Below, piece after piece: positions 1 to 8,590 of a DNA stretch of 64,000 nucleotides (positions are counted from its first letter, which is position 1; each line of letters begins with the position of its first letter). A program made the position numbers and the translations under genes. Location: contig OX044357.1 in the NCBI GenBank assembly GCA_943846675.1, forward strand, positions 1,612,001 to 1,676,000. The letters run 5' to 3'. The DNA is from UBA987 sp002292105. GTDB lineage: Bacteria; Bacteroidota; Bacteroidia; NS11-12g; UBA9320. Under the pieces are notes generated by a model. The model made no database searches and was not told where the DNA came from. It saw nothing but the letters and a program-made list of their open reading frames with translations.

Positions 1-3000
1 TGGGCCAAACCAAATAAGTTAATTATAATTCCACCAGTTGGCTTCGACGTGGTACATACAAGGTTGTACGACTACAGAACTGCAGGAACAGGGAAGTCAG
101 CATGGCAATATGCCGATACAATAAAGCTATCTAGGCAGTTAGGCGATACTCTGGAATATGATATTGGGCAATTGTACGAAGACAAGGGCGGTAACTTTAA
201 GATTAGTGATGATGGCTTTCTAGGGGTCTGGTATTGCAAACTTCGACCAAATTGTTTAGCTAAAAATGGTATGTCCATGGTGCAATATGGCATGGAGTTT
301 CAGCAGCTGGGATTCCTCGGCAATCAGCTAGAACGACACTACTCTACGACCCATAATGATCAAATCGTTTACGAAAAACCAGAATTAAACTTAAACACGC
401 TTTCTGACTTGGTCAACGCTGATTCGGATACGGCTGTTTGGCAGATTGTTGTGGACAACAGCTCAGCAAAGTCTAACTCCAATAACATTTGGATTGCAGC
501 GGCTAACAATGGCAACACGACTATCACATCGGTGGTTGATGTGGCTACAGGTAAGGCCGTTAAACAAGTCAACGGCATTTTTCAACTTGGTGATTTGAAG
601 GCCCAAAGAAGTGCGAACTTTTTAATAAAGGCGACGTATAAAACCTGCGATAGAGATAGTTTTGTTTTGTCTTTAGGTAACGACTGCGATGGGTATCCAA
701 AAAGCCTCTCCTCGGCCAGATGTGTTGATTTACAAAAAACACTTTCCTATATACCTCAAAACACGTTACTCACCCCTTCAATAACCAAACAAGACACAAT
801 CATCGACTTATGTGCTTTTACAGACTTTGAAATTGAAGTGAAAAACCTATCCAACGCACGGGCATTCAACCTGTATGTAGACCTCTTTTTACAAGCTGGT
901 ATCATTTTGAAAGATACGGCATATTTGTTTTTGCCTGGTTCTTCCGATTCGATCACACTACTTAATCCAATTAGTCTTCGTGGAGGAACGTACCGGTGGG
1001 AAGTGAGTAAATACAGTACATACCTGTCTGCCGAAGGTTTGGCTGGTGTGACTTCGACGTCAGTAAATTCCTACAGAATTAAATGCACCGTAAGTACAGA
1101 TTGTGATTACGTGAGTTCAACATACTTCTTGGCCCGTCCTGGTGGTCGGTTACGTTGTGGAGACCCGGTGTTAAGTAACTATGCCGCAAGTAAACCGATT
1201 GATATAAAGGGCATAACCAAACCGTATTTTAGTTATATCGAATTTGATAAAAAACCTATTGATATCTGTAATTATGATGGAGATGGTCAGTTTCGATTTA
1301 TAAATTTAGGCCCAGATACTACAGGAGTAAATGACTATATCCAGTTGCTGTTGCCCGACGGTATTTATGTAGACACAACCTATTTGGCTAGTTTTTACAA
1401 CGGACCACAGCAAAAGCCTTCGGTTAAACAAGGGTTAAAATATACCGGTTTGTGGGAAGTGCCTAGTGGTATAGCGGTAGGTGACTCCATGGTGTTTAAA
1501 TATAGGACATACGTTGACCCAGCAACGTTAGACTGCGGGAGTACACAAATTATTGCACAAGCCGTGGTGTTACAACCCGCCTTATGTGTGAAAGACAGTA
1601 CGTACTGCGACATTAATGTTAGTACAAGTAACGACCTACAACTAGACTCCATAAAAAAAGGAATTTATCAGGTTCTTATAAAAAATGCCGAGAGTATTGC
1701 TTCACTTTCTGGTGAGTCTATTCGTTTGAATTATGCTGTTTCTAACACAGGTAGCACGAAAGAATTGGGCACCTTAATGCAAGTGAAAATTGTTGTTGAT
1801 ACCAACGGTAACAACAAGTTGGATGCAGGAGAGCCTGTTATTGCACGTGATTCCATATGGCGCTCTATAAGTACAGGCCAGCAAATACTTGATTCTATGC
1901 AGTTTGTTGTTGCCAGTCGAGACGTTTGTAATTTACTGGTGGTCATTGATAGCACAAATTGTGTGTGTTCTCAAACCTATCAGCATATAGGTACGGTGAA
2001 CCTGAAAAACGCGGGTAGAGATACAACTGTATGTTCCAGAACCGATGTGACTATCGGAACAGAACCCATGCCAGGCGTTACGTATCGGTGGACAACCAAT
2101 ACTTATATTCTTGAACCAGACAGCAGCGAAACGGTGTTTAACGCTGTAAATAAATTTACGCAAGACGCTGAATATAGATTGTTGCTAGAAACGGATAGGG
2201 GTCAATGTACTTCTACAGATACGGCATACATCACTTTGCATCCAGCGATGTTTTTAGACCTCCAAGATACCATAGACATATGTGCTGGTGAGCGTGTCAT
2301 TGTAGGAGAAGTCCCTACAGGTGGTGTCGGATTTAAGACGTATGCATGGTCGCCAACGGATAGTTTGCAACGATCTACAAGTGTTAAAACATGGGCAAAT
2401 CCAACCACGTCTACGAACTATACCATCACAATAACGGATTCCAAATTTTGCCAAATCTCAGATTCAACTCAAATAGTTGTGCATCAAATTCCAACAGCTA
2501 GATTGAGCATTCAAGATACCTGTGTAGGCATTGGTTACACCATTGGTCATCAATCTGTTATTGCCGACATAGGCTTGGATACTGTTCAATATATGCTGGC
2601 CAATAAAGACACGTTTGTAAACACAGTTCCTGAGTTTATTCCAACAAGTGATAGCCTATTTGAGATACAACTATTAATTCGAGATAGTTTTGGCTGTACA
2701 AGCGCTGACACTCAGTTTGCGAAGCCATATCCGTTACCTGTATCGGACTTCTTAGTTCAAGATATTTGCCAATATGATTCTGTTAAAGCAACAAACACGT
2801 CGGTCATTAAATCGGGCGGATTATCGTACAAATGGCTCATAAACAACAAGCAATTTGCTGACTTGAATTTAGCCTATGCAGAAAACAGTTTTGGTTTTTA
2901 TCCGATAGACCTTGAAGCCACATCTGATAGAGGTTGTACAGATATTCATCGCGATACGATAACCATTCATGAAAAACCGATTCTAGACCTTAATTCTGGG

Positions 3001-4719
3001 AATCTTTGTTTGGGCGATTCTTCAAAGTTCAAAACACAGGTGAACTCAACGTCGGGTGTGTACATAAATTCTTTTGCTTGGGACATGGGTGATGGTGCTG
3101 TGTTTAGTTCGCAAGGGGATACAAATTATGTATATGGATCTGCGGGCCAATACACTGCTGTCGTTAGAATTACGTCAGACAAAGGTTGCAAGGATACAAG
3201 TAGGGTAGACGTTGTTGTGAACCCTAACCCAGTTGCTAGTTTTACGATTTCAAACGCTTGTTTCGGTGATTCTATCATTTTAAACGAGTCAAGTACGGTG
3301 GGCACGGGCGTTTTGGTTAACAGGTATTGGGATGTTGGAACAGGGTTTATTTCTGGACCTCAGCGTAATGCAGTTTTATTTGGCTCAGCTGGTTTGCACA
3401 ATATTCAGCTCGTCAGTGAATCAGATAGTGGATGTGTCGATACAAGTATCGTAAAGCAAGCTCATGTTAAGTATACCGAGAAACCAAACTTGACGACATA
3501 TGGCAATTGTGCTGAATCAGCAATCGATTTTGAAATGACACCCGTACAAACTGACTCGATTTCCGATGTGATTTGGGATATTACACCAAATACAATAACC
3601 GGAGGGACAAGACTAGACCAACAGGTGTTTGCGAATCCAGGAGTATATACGATTGGCATGACCTTAAACTTTGTGAATGGTTGTGTAACGGATTCTCAGT
3701 TTACAATTACCATCGACCCAAAACCAATTGCACAATTTACATGGCTGACACCTTGTGACGATAACTTGGTGCGTTTTACCTCTACGTCTACTACTTCGAC
3801 AGGATCCTTGGTAAGCTTTGATTATGATTTTGGAGACGGAAACTCGTCCAATACCGAAAATAGTAATACGTTGTATGCAGCGTTAGGAACATACAATACT
3901 GAACTTATCGTGTCTAATAGTTACAATTGTTACGACACGGTTAGTCAAGACGTGATAGTCGATCATATAGTGCGACCTCAATTTGATCTGGAAGATATTT
4001 GTGTGTATGATTCGCAGATGGTTAAACAGACCATTGAAGACTTAATAACACCAATTTCTTCGATTGAATGGGACATGGGGAACGGTCAACGTATAACTGG
4101 GCAGGATAGTTTTAGGTACGTGTATCAAAACCCAGGAACCTATAAGATTACTATGCAGGTGGAAACAAATCCAAACTGCTTGTATTCAGCCACCAAAACG
4201 ATAGACGTGCATGATTTGCCAACAGCAGGATTTTTTATGAGCCCAGAACGCGTAGATGTGGTTAACAGTGAAGTTGAGTTTACCTCCAATGCCATTGACG
4301 CGGTTACCTATCAATATGATTTCTCGCATGGGTTTAGTTCCACAGAAAAAGACTTTATGTATCGCTTCCCTGATACGGCTACCTATAACATCACACAAAC
4401 TGTAACAAACCAGTACGGCTGTAAAGATTCATTTACGGCAGAAATTATCATCGATTTTGTAGTTAATATATTGATCCCTAGTGCTTTTCATCCAAACAAT
4501 GACGCGATAAACAACACTTTTTCACCGCAAGGATTAGGAATAGGTCGTTACGAAATGAAGGTATACAACAGATGGGGAGAGCAAATTTATACGACCACCG
4601 AAAGTGAAGCGTGGGACGCCGAAAATGCCATTAGTGGTACATACTTCTACTTGATTACGGTGTATGATTATCAAGATAAACCGCATTACTATAATGGCAC
4701 CGTTTTATTGGTGAAATAG
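1..4719 (+). CDS. giant PKD-repeat surface protein with T9SS type B sorting domain (5'-truncated)
   Basis: The frame is open from the first base of the window; the GTG at 49 is simply the first possible start inside it, so the gene begins upstream and is partial. The visible 1572 codons start with about 650 residues of Ig/DUF11-like beta domains. From about residue 850 there are roughly eight PKD-type repeats. Most carry a Cys-x-x-[DE]-S-like motif near their start and a Gly-Cys-x-D-T-like motif near their end, which suggests one disulfide per repeat. The last about 85 residues match the gliding-motility-associated CHU_C domain: a PSAFHPN motif, then YNRWGEQIY, then a terminal Val-Lys. In this phylum that domain directs T9SS export and cell-surface attachment. 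The product is probably an adhesin or matrix protein; its ligand cannot be read from sequence. Confidence 0.85.
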   Translation, partial: WAKPNKLIIIPPVGFDVVHTRLYDYRTAGTGKSAWQYADTIKLSRQLGDTLEYDIGQLYEDKGGNFKISDDGFLGVWYCKLRPNCLAKNGMSMVQYGMEFQQLGFLGNQLERHYSTTHNDQIVYEKPELNLNTLSDLVNADSDTAVWQIVVDNSSAKSNSNNIWIAAANNGNTTITSVVDVATGKAVKQVNGIFQLGDLKAQRSANFLIKATYKTCDRDSFVLSLGNDCDGYPKSLSSARCVDLQKTLSYIPQNTLLTPSITKQDTIIDLCAFTDFEIEVKNLSNARAFNLYVDLFLQAGIILKDTAYLFLPGSSDSITLLNPISLRGGTYRWEVSKYSTYLSAEGLAGVTSTSVNSYRIKCTVSTDCDYVSSTYFLARPGGRLRCGDPVLSNYAASKPIDIKGITKPYFSYIEFDKKPIDICNYDGDGQFRFINLGPDTTGVNDYIQLLLPDGIYVDTTYLASFYNGPQQKPSVKQGLKYTGLWEVPSGIAVGDSMVFKYRTYVDPATLDCGSTQIIAQAVVLQPALCVKDSTYCDINVSTSNDLQLDSIKKGIYQVLIKNAESIASLSGESIRLNYAVSNTGSTKELGTLMQVKIVVDTNGNNKLDAGEPVIARDSIWRSISTGQQILDSMQFVVASRDVCNLLVVIDSTNCVCSQTYQHIGTVNLKNAGRDTTVCSRTDVTIGTEPMPGVTYRWTTNTYILEPDSSETVFNAVNKFTQDAEYRLLLETDRGQCTSTDTAYITLHPAMFLDLQDTIDICAGERVIVGEVPTGGVGFKTYAWSPTDSLQRSTSVKTWANPTTSTNYTITITDSKFCQISDSTQIVVHQIPTARLSIQDTCVGIGYTIGHQSVIADIGLDTVQYMLANKDTFVNTVPEFIPTSDSLFEIQLLIRDSFGCTSADTQFAKPYPLPVSDFLVQDICQYDSVKATNTSVIKSGGLSYKWLINNKQFADLNLAYAENSFGFYPIDLEATSDRGCTDIHRDTITIHEKPILDLNSGNLCLGDSSKFKTQVNSTSGVYINSFAWDMGDGAVFSSQGDTNYVYGSAGQYTAVVRITSDKGCKDTSRVDVVVNPNPVASFTISNACFGDSIILNESSTVGTGVLVNRYWDVGTGFISGPQRNAVLFGSAGLHNIQLVSESDSGCVDTSIVKQAHVKYTEKPNLTTYGNCAESAIDFEMTPVQTDSISDVIWDITPNTITGGTRLDQQVFANPGVYTIGMTLNFVNGCVTDSQFTITIDPKPIAQFTWLTPCDDNLVRFTSTSTTSTGSLVSFDYDFGDGNSSNTENSNTLYAALGTYNTELIVSNSYNCYDTVSQDVIVDHIVRPQFDLEDICVYDSQMVKQTIEDLITPISSIEWDMGNGQRITGQDSFRYVYQNPGTYKITMQVETNPNCLYSATKTIDVHDLPTAGFFMSPERVDVVNSEVEFTSNAIDAVTYQYDFSHGFSSTEKDFMYRFPDTATYNITQTVTNQYGCKDSFTAEIIIDFVVNILIPSAFHPNNDAINNTFSPQGLGIGRYEMKVYNRWGEQIYTTTESEAWDAENAISGTYFYLITVYDYQDKPHYYNGTVLLVK

Positions 4720-4772
4720 GTCAATCATTTGAAATCAGAAGCAATATATTCGCACATAAACGTTATTAACTC

Positions 4773-5171
4773 ATGACATTAAAACACCTATTTGTTTCAG
4801 CCTTAATTGTATTCGCATTTCAATCACATGGTCAAACACAACTTTATGGTACGTGGACTGCTCACTGTTCGGTGGAAGGCAGTAAGAACCAAAAAAGCAT
4901 TAAAACATCAAGTTTGTGTCCGCTGAAACAAACCTCAGATTCTTCAGTATCGATATCTAGCATTCAATTGAAAGTTGACTCGACACATCTTACTTTTGGA
5001 AATGACAAAAATGGTATTACGTACGTAAAACGACCGAATAACAATGCAATCTCTTTCGTAAAAGATCGAACACCATATAGTTTCGAAATACTTGGAACAA
5101 CGTCTGAAAAATATATGATATTGAAAGGGTATGACGGGCAAATGTTATTGTTGGAGAGAAAGGAAGACTAG
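4773..5171 (+). CDS. small secreted protein of unknown function
   Basis: This encodes 132 residues. A clear signal peptide (hydrophobic residues about 4-16, predicted cleavage after SHG or GQT) precedes a short beta-rich domain. The mature protein begins with a L-Y-G-T-W motif like those at the start of lipocalin-like or 'lipocalin family' small beta-barrel proteins of Bacteroidota. It has two Cys residues in the first half (one in a T-A-H-C motif, one in SSLCP) that could form a disulfide after export. There is no lipobox, so it is probably periplasmic or secreted rather than a lipoprotein. It lies 53 bp after the surface protein on the same strand and could share its transcript. I do not recognise a specific family, and the lipocalin resemblance is weak. 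Confidence 0.7.
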   Translation: MTLKHLFVSALIVFAFQSHGQTQLYGTWTAHCSVEGSKNQKSIKTSSLCPLKQTSDSSVSISSIQLKVDSTHLTFGNDKNGITYVKRPNNNAISFVKDRTPYSFEILGTTSEKYMILKGYDGQMLLLERKED

Positions 5172-5313
5172 TGCATTTTATTCCTATGGCGTTTTAGATT
5201 GCCTTTTTTCTTTTTAAACAAATGAATGAATTCAATCAATTTTAAATAAAGTTTACAGAACGGAGCCCGGTGGGTGAATTGCGTAAAAGTCTATAGTATT
5301 TAACGTTAGACCA

Positions 5314-5777
5314 TTGAAAATACTAAAAACCAACAAGTTAACAGAATCTCAAAAACAGTATGCAAGGGCCTTGTGGAACAAAGAGTACCCAAAAACCTTG
5401 TTTCATGATACACAAAAAGTTTCGATGCCTATCTGAGTTTTTTAGAGCTCGTTAACCACTATTTTGTTGAAATGGACAATTTATCCGTAGGTTGGTTCAT
5501 GGATCTTATGAGGCAAGGTCAAAAATAGTTTGCCATTATCATAGATCAATTATCTCAAAGCCTTGGTGCAGGTCAAAAGGTTTTAGAATACCTCAAGACG
5601 CATAATGAAAGCTTAAATGGATGGGTAATCAAAGAAGAGTCACGTTATGTTAAAAAAGATGGTTCACCATATCCTTTGCCACTTTCTAAATATCTTAAAC
5701 ACGGATTTGAAATTTGTACAGGAGAATTATTGGTCACCGACAAAATCAATGCGGTCAAAGTGATTTGGCGTAGATGA
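5314..5777 (+). pseudogene. decayed GNAT-family N-acetyltransferase gene
   Basis: Conceptual translation needs two repairs. From a TTG at 5314 the frame reads an N-terminus containing the motif YARALWNKEYP, then stops at the TGA at 5434. Moving to the next frame near 5419-5421 (consistent with loss of one base) continues it as VFDAYLSFLE and onwards to an in-frame TAG at 5526. Reading through that stop gives FAIIIDQLSQSLGAGQKVL, which resembles the acetyl-CoA-binding motif of GNAT enzymes, followed by a tail ending VKVIWRR and a stop at 5775. The order and spacing match small (about 150-residue) GNAT acetyltransferases of Bacteroidota. The start may also be damaged: CATTGAAA where CATGAAA would give Met-Lys. 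With a frameshift and an internal stop I judge the gene dead. This also explains why 5172-5844 has no long ORF. Confidence 0.75.
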
Positions 5778-5784
5778 GTTTAGT

Positions 5785-5822
5785 TAAAAAAAAGTCCCGT
5801 TAATCAATGACTAACAGGACTT
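5785..5822 (-). terminator. rho-independent terminator of the SusC/SusD operon
   Basis: Read on the minus strand there is an 11-bp stem, AAGTCCTGTTA against TAACGGGACTT with one mismatched or wobble pair. A 9-base loop separates the arms (5792-5802 and 5812-5822), and an uninterrupted run of T follows. It lies about 22 bp past the stop of the last operon gene. The A-run on the plus strand makes it a poor terminator in the other direction. Confidence 0.85.
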
Positions 5823-5844
5823 AGGTACATATAAAAGAACTTGT

Positions 5845-6354
5845 TTAATAGTCGTCGTCTCCGAAACCGGTTCTGCCGTGTCCTGAGATTTCATAAATGA
5901 TACCAGGGTCGTCAGCAAACTCCACTTCGAAGTAAATACTGTCTACCTGAACGCCAGTCTTTGACCGACCGCCATCAGGTATGACTTGTCCTTTAGTAAC
6001 ACGAACTTTAATGTCGTATCCTTCTACCAAGTTGGTCAAACTATCTGTGGCATTGGATAATCCGAATGTTTTAGAATCAACATTCATGGGCGCCTTCACC
6101 TGGAAATCCCAGAAATTAGCTTGATCGTTTAAAAACAGTTCCTTACCGTCTGCTGCTGCAGTGGTTGAAGTTAGGAAAGTTTGATACCCTAATCCATAGA
6201 TATCAACTCCATCTACTGTATACCTTACGTACCATTCGCCAGCTAATTCGCTACCAGGAAGTACCGTAGGTTCGTACTCTCCCCAATCGTCACATGCTGT
6301 GAACGTAAAGGCAATTGCACTTATTAGTAATATTGATTTGAGTTTTATTTTCAT
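5845..6354 (-). CDS. outer-membrane lipoprotein, lipid-binding putative hydrolase family (Lipid_bd, BT2261-like)
   Basis: This is the fourth and last gene of the SusC/SusD operon. I choose the ATG at 6354 (169 residues). An upstream ATG at 6423 would overlap the preceding gene and place 23 odd residues ahead of a normal signal peptide. From 6354 the protein has a Lys-rich start, a hydrophobic stretch and a lipobox ending TAC, with an acidic D-D-W after the Cys as is usual for surface lipoproteins. The mature part has the short beta-rich form of the family named lipid-binding putative hydrolase (PF12888), including a late YEISGHGRTGF motif and an acidic C-terminus. The enzymatic label of that family is unproven. 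It lies 17 bp after the previous gene and is followed by a strong terminator. Its role is probably as an accessory surface lipoprotein of the importer. Confidence 0.75.
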   Translation of the reverse strand: MKIKLKSILLISAIAFTFTACDDWGEYEPTVLPGSELAGEWYVRYTVDGVDIYGLGYQTFLTSTTAAADGKELFLNDQANFWDFQVKAPMNVDSKTFGLSNATDSLTNLVEGYDIKVRVTKGQVIPDGGRSKTGVQVDSIYFEVEFADDPGIIYEISGHGRTGFGDDDY

Positions 6355-6371
6355 TGTGATTTTTCCTTTAT

Positions 6372-7103
6372 TTAAAATGCCACTTGAGTTAATGTTACGT
6401 CGAAGTCGTATCCAACGTCCCAAGTAGTTACAAAATTGATTGTTTTAGCTGCAGCGTCAACGGTGAATCCTGCAACGGCACATGCACCACCAAATGTTTT
6501 TACGCCGAAATCGGTAATTGTAAAATCGTTGGTCGCAATATCGTTAGCCGTTACTTTCATGCCAGGAGCAATATAGTTTGCACCATATCCCCGTCCCATG
6601 TTGTAGTACCCACCAATTCCATCAGATAACTCATAAGTTCCATCAGCATTTTTCCAAACGATGATGTACGACATATCTGTGTATTGCGGACTTGCAGATC
6701 CATTACGAACAACTGTTGAAGTATAAATTCCTTCAAGAGAAGTGGTAAGGTCCGCATTGTTGACAACCATTACGGTTCTTTCAACAGTTCCTGCGAATCC
6801 ATCTTTGTTTGTAGCTGAGTAAGTAATGTGGTACTCGTCCGATGTGTTTACGTCAAGCGCTCCACCTGTGTAGACACCTTCAGAACTTGATGTAACATCA
6901 ATCTCACTACCAGCTTCTGTGGCTGTTACGCCAGGATCCGTAAAAGCGTCTCCGAGTTGGTGTATGATGAATGCATCACCATTTATTGTGAAATCAGGAT
7001 AATTTGTAACACGAGAGATAGACTCCGAGTCGTCTTTACATCCTACAAAGCATACGGCCAACAGCGATAATAAGATTAAGGGTTTTATAGATATATTTTT
7101 CAT
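6372..7103 (-). CDS. surface lipoprotein with Ig-like N-terminal domain (BT_2262/DUF5012-like)
   Basis: This encodes 243 residues. The signal peptide runs from residue 1 to about 20 and ends in a lipobox VGC followed by K-D-D. Residues about 35-115 form a DUF5011/HYR-like immunoglobulin domain: an F-x-D-P-G-V-T-A motif, then Y-x-I-x-Y-S-A-T-N-K-D-G, then a T-V-x-V-V-N end. The rest (about 120-243) is a second beta domain rich in Gly and aromatic residues. This domain order resembles the BT_2262-type accessory lipoproteins encoded beside SusC/SusD pairs. It follows the SusD gene after 18 bp and precedes the lipid-binding-like gene by 17 bp, so all four should be co-transcribed. Its likely job is to hold or present substrate at the cell surface next to the SusCD complex; the substrate is inferred from context only. 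Confidence 0.75.
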   Translation of the reverse strand: MKNISIKPLILLSLLAVCFVGCKDDSESISRVTNYPDFTINGDAFIIHQLGDAFTDPGVTATEAGSEIDVTSSSEGVYTGGALDVNTSDEYHITYSATNKDGFAGTVERTVMVVNNADLTTSLEGIYTSTVVRNGSASPQYTDMSYIIVWKNADGTYELSDGIGGYYNMGRGYGANYIAPGMKVTANDIATNDFTITDFGVKTFGGACAVAGFTVDAAAKTINFVTTWDVGYDFDVTLTQVAF

Positions 7104-7121
7104 TTTAACTGTATTAAATTA

Positions 7122-8579
7122 TTATTTACTCCACCATACTTTTTCACCAATTCCGCCAACTACTTGACTTGGTGTGTTTGTGCTACGTGATACTTCAACA
7201 TCTGGGAATAACAAACGTTTCGGTCCTTTACCAGGAGATAAAACAGAGCCGATGGAAATTGTTAATTCTCCAGGATCCCCAATGCCTGTAGCATATTTTG
7301 GATAACCCGTTCTGTTCATTTCAAAGAATGCTTCAAGGTTTTGGCTGTTGCACATCGCAACCCATTTTTGAAGCATGATTTGTTCCCATTGCTCATCCAT
7401 GGTTCCACCTGAATTATATTCATAAGCACCACCAGTGCCATGGTATGTTGCTGATCCAGGAACACCTAACATATTGAAAGAAGCGTCAATACCAGCGTCA
7501 TAAGCTGCTTTTGCTCCGGAGCCCCCGTTAAAACGAAGGTTAGCCTCTGCAATTAAGAAGTTCACTTCAGCAAGCGTAAAGAAATAAACAGGGTGCGTAG
7601 CGGTAATGTTTGGTGTAGCTAAATCTCCGAAGCTAATGTCGCGGTTTGCGAAATCACCTTGTTCTTTTGCTACCCATTGACCCGTACCACCTTGAACAAA
7701 CAAAGCGTCTATTCTATCATCTGTATTATCAACTAAGTATTTTAATATGCTGTTACTTGCTGCTTGGTTTACACCTCCAAGTCTATCGACTTGTATTTCG
7801 TAATACGGGTTACGTTTGTTCTGCTCATCTGCAAAAGCCGTCATCATAGCGTCTTGCGTGATAAAGTTATTGGCAGCAACTAAAGCTTGAATCGCCGCTT
7901 GGTCACCTTGAGGTGTTGCAGATTGTCTCATATGAATACGTAGCTTTAATGTATTCGCGAAACCAATCCATTGCGACATGTCGCCACCAAAAACCAAGTC
8001 GTCAGCACCTGGTGTTGTTCCTGGTGTGCTTGCCTGCATATCCATAGCGTCATCAATAGACTTTAACAAACCTGTATAGATGGCGCTACCTTTATCCCAT
8101 TTAGGCGTGAAGTTGGCATCTAAACCACCTAAAGCATCAGAATATGGCACTTCGTCATACAAATCTGCCATGAAATGGTAACCATACGCTTGAACAAGCG
8201 TTGCAATCAAGTAGTAGTTACCTTCTCCGTCAGCCATTGCTTTGTTTCGGATGGTTTCCAGGTCATTGATGCCACCAGCATAAATGTCTGTCCATTGTCT
8301 ATCGAAAAAGTCAGCCGTGATGTTGTATTCGTCAATGTCTTCATATTGACCTGCATCAGGACTTTGTGTGTAGTATTGAGACCAAAACCCGCCAAGGTTG
8401 AAGTATGATCCACCCACTTGAATACCAACAGATGATATACCAACTGGAAGGATTAGATCTAACGTTGCATCGGTAGGATTGTTAGGATCATCATTGATGT
8501 CTAAATAGTCCTTGCAACCCGCAAATAGCAATAAGGCAGCTACTGCGATTGTATTATATTTATTAAAAATCTTTTTCAT
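7122..8579 (-). CDS. SusD/RagB-family nutrient-binding outer-membrane lipoprotein
   Basis: This encodes 485 residues from the ATG at 8579, where the protein begins MKKIFNKYN and runs into a signal peptide with a lipobox AGC. An alternative ATG at 8591 adds four residues and overlaps the SusC stop as TAATG, so coupled initiation there is also possible. The mature start (C-K-D-Y-L-D-I-N-D-D-P-N-N-P-T) is the hallmark of the SusD-like_2 family (PF12771). The alpha-helical TPR-like body and the length are normal for the family. SusD proteins form the extracellular lid of the SusC channel and capture the ligand. The SusD-like_2 type with these two partners resembles the peptide-binding BT2263 system rather than a starch system. 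No glycoside hydrolase is encoded nearby. Confidence 0.92.
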   Translation of the reverse strand: MKKIFNKYNTIAVAALLLFAGCKDYLDINDDPNNPTDATLDLILPVGISSVGIQVGGSYFNLGGFWSQYYTQSPDAGQYEDIDEYNITADFFDRQWTDIYAGGINDLETIRNKAMADGEGNYYLIATLVQAYGYHFMADLYDEVPYSDALGGLDANFTPKWDKGSAIYTGLLKSIDDAMDMQASTPGTTPGADDLVFGGDMSQWIGFANTLKLRIHMRQSATPQGDQAAIQALVAANNFITQDAMMTAFADEQNKRNPYYEIQVDRLGGVNQAASNSILKYLVDNTDDRIDALFVQGGTGQWVAKEQGDFANRDISFGDLATPNITATHPVYFFTLAEVNFLIAEANLRFNGGSGAKAAYDAGIDASFNMLGVPGSATYHGTGGAYEYNSGGTMDEQWEQIMLQKWVAMCNSQNLEAFFEMNRTGYPKYATGIGDPGELTISIGSVLSPGKGPKRLLFPDVEVSRSTNTPSQVVGGIGEKVWWSK

Positions 8580-8590
8580 TCTGTTAAACA

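Noticed and set aside
49..4719. GTG at 49 as a real start of the large surface protein
   Set aside because: The frame is open to base 1, there is no signal peptide at 49, and this protein type needs one, so the gene is truncated by the window edge.
5172..5313. Possible small gene before the pseudogene
   Set aside because: Only short frames without a leader or family motif are present; no coding signal.
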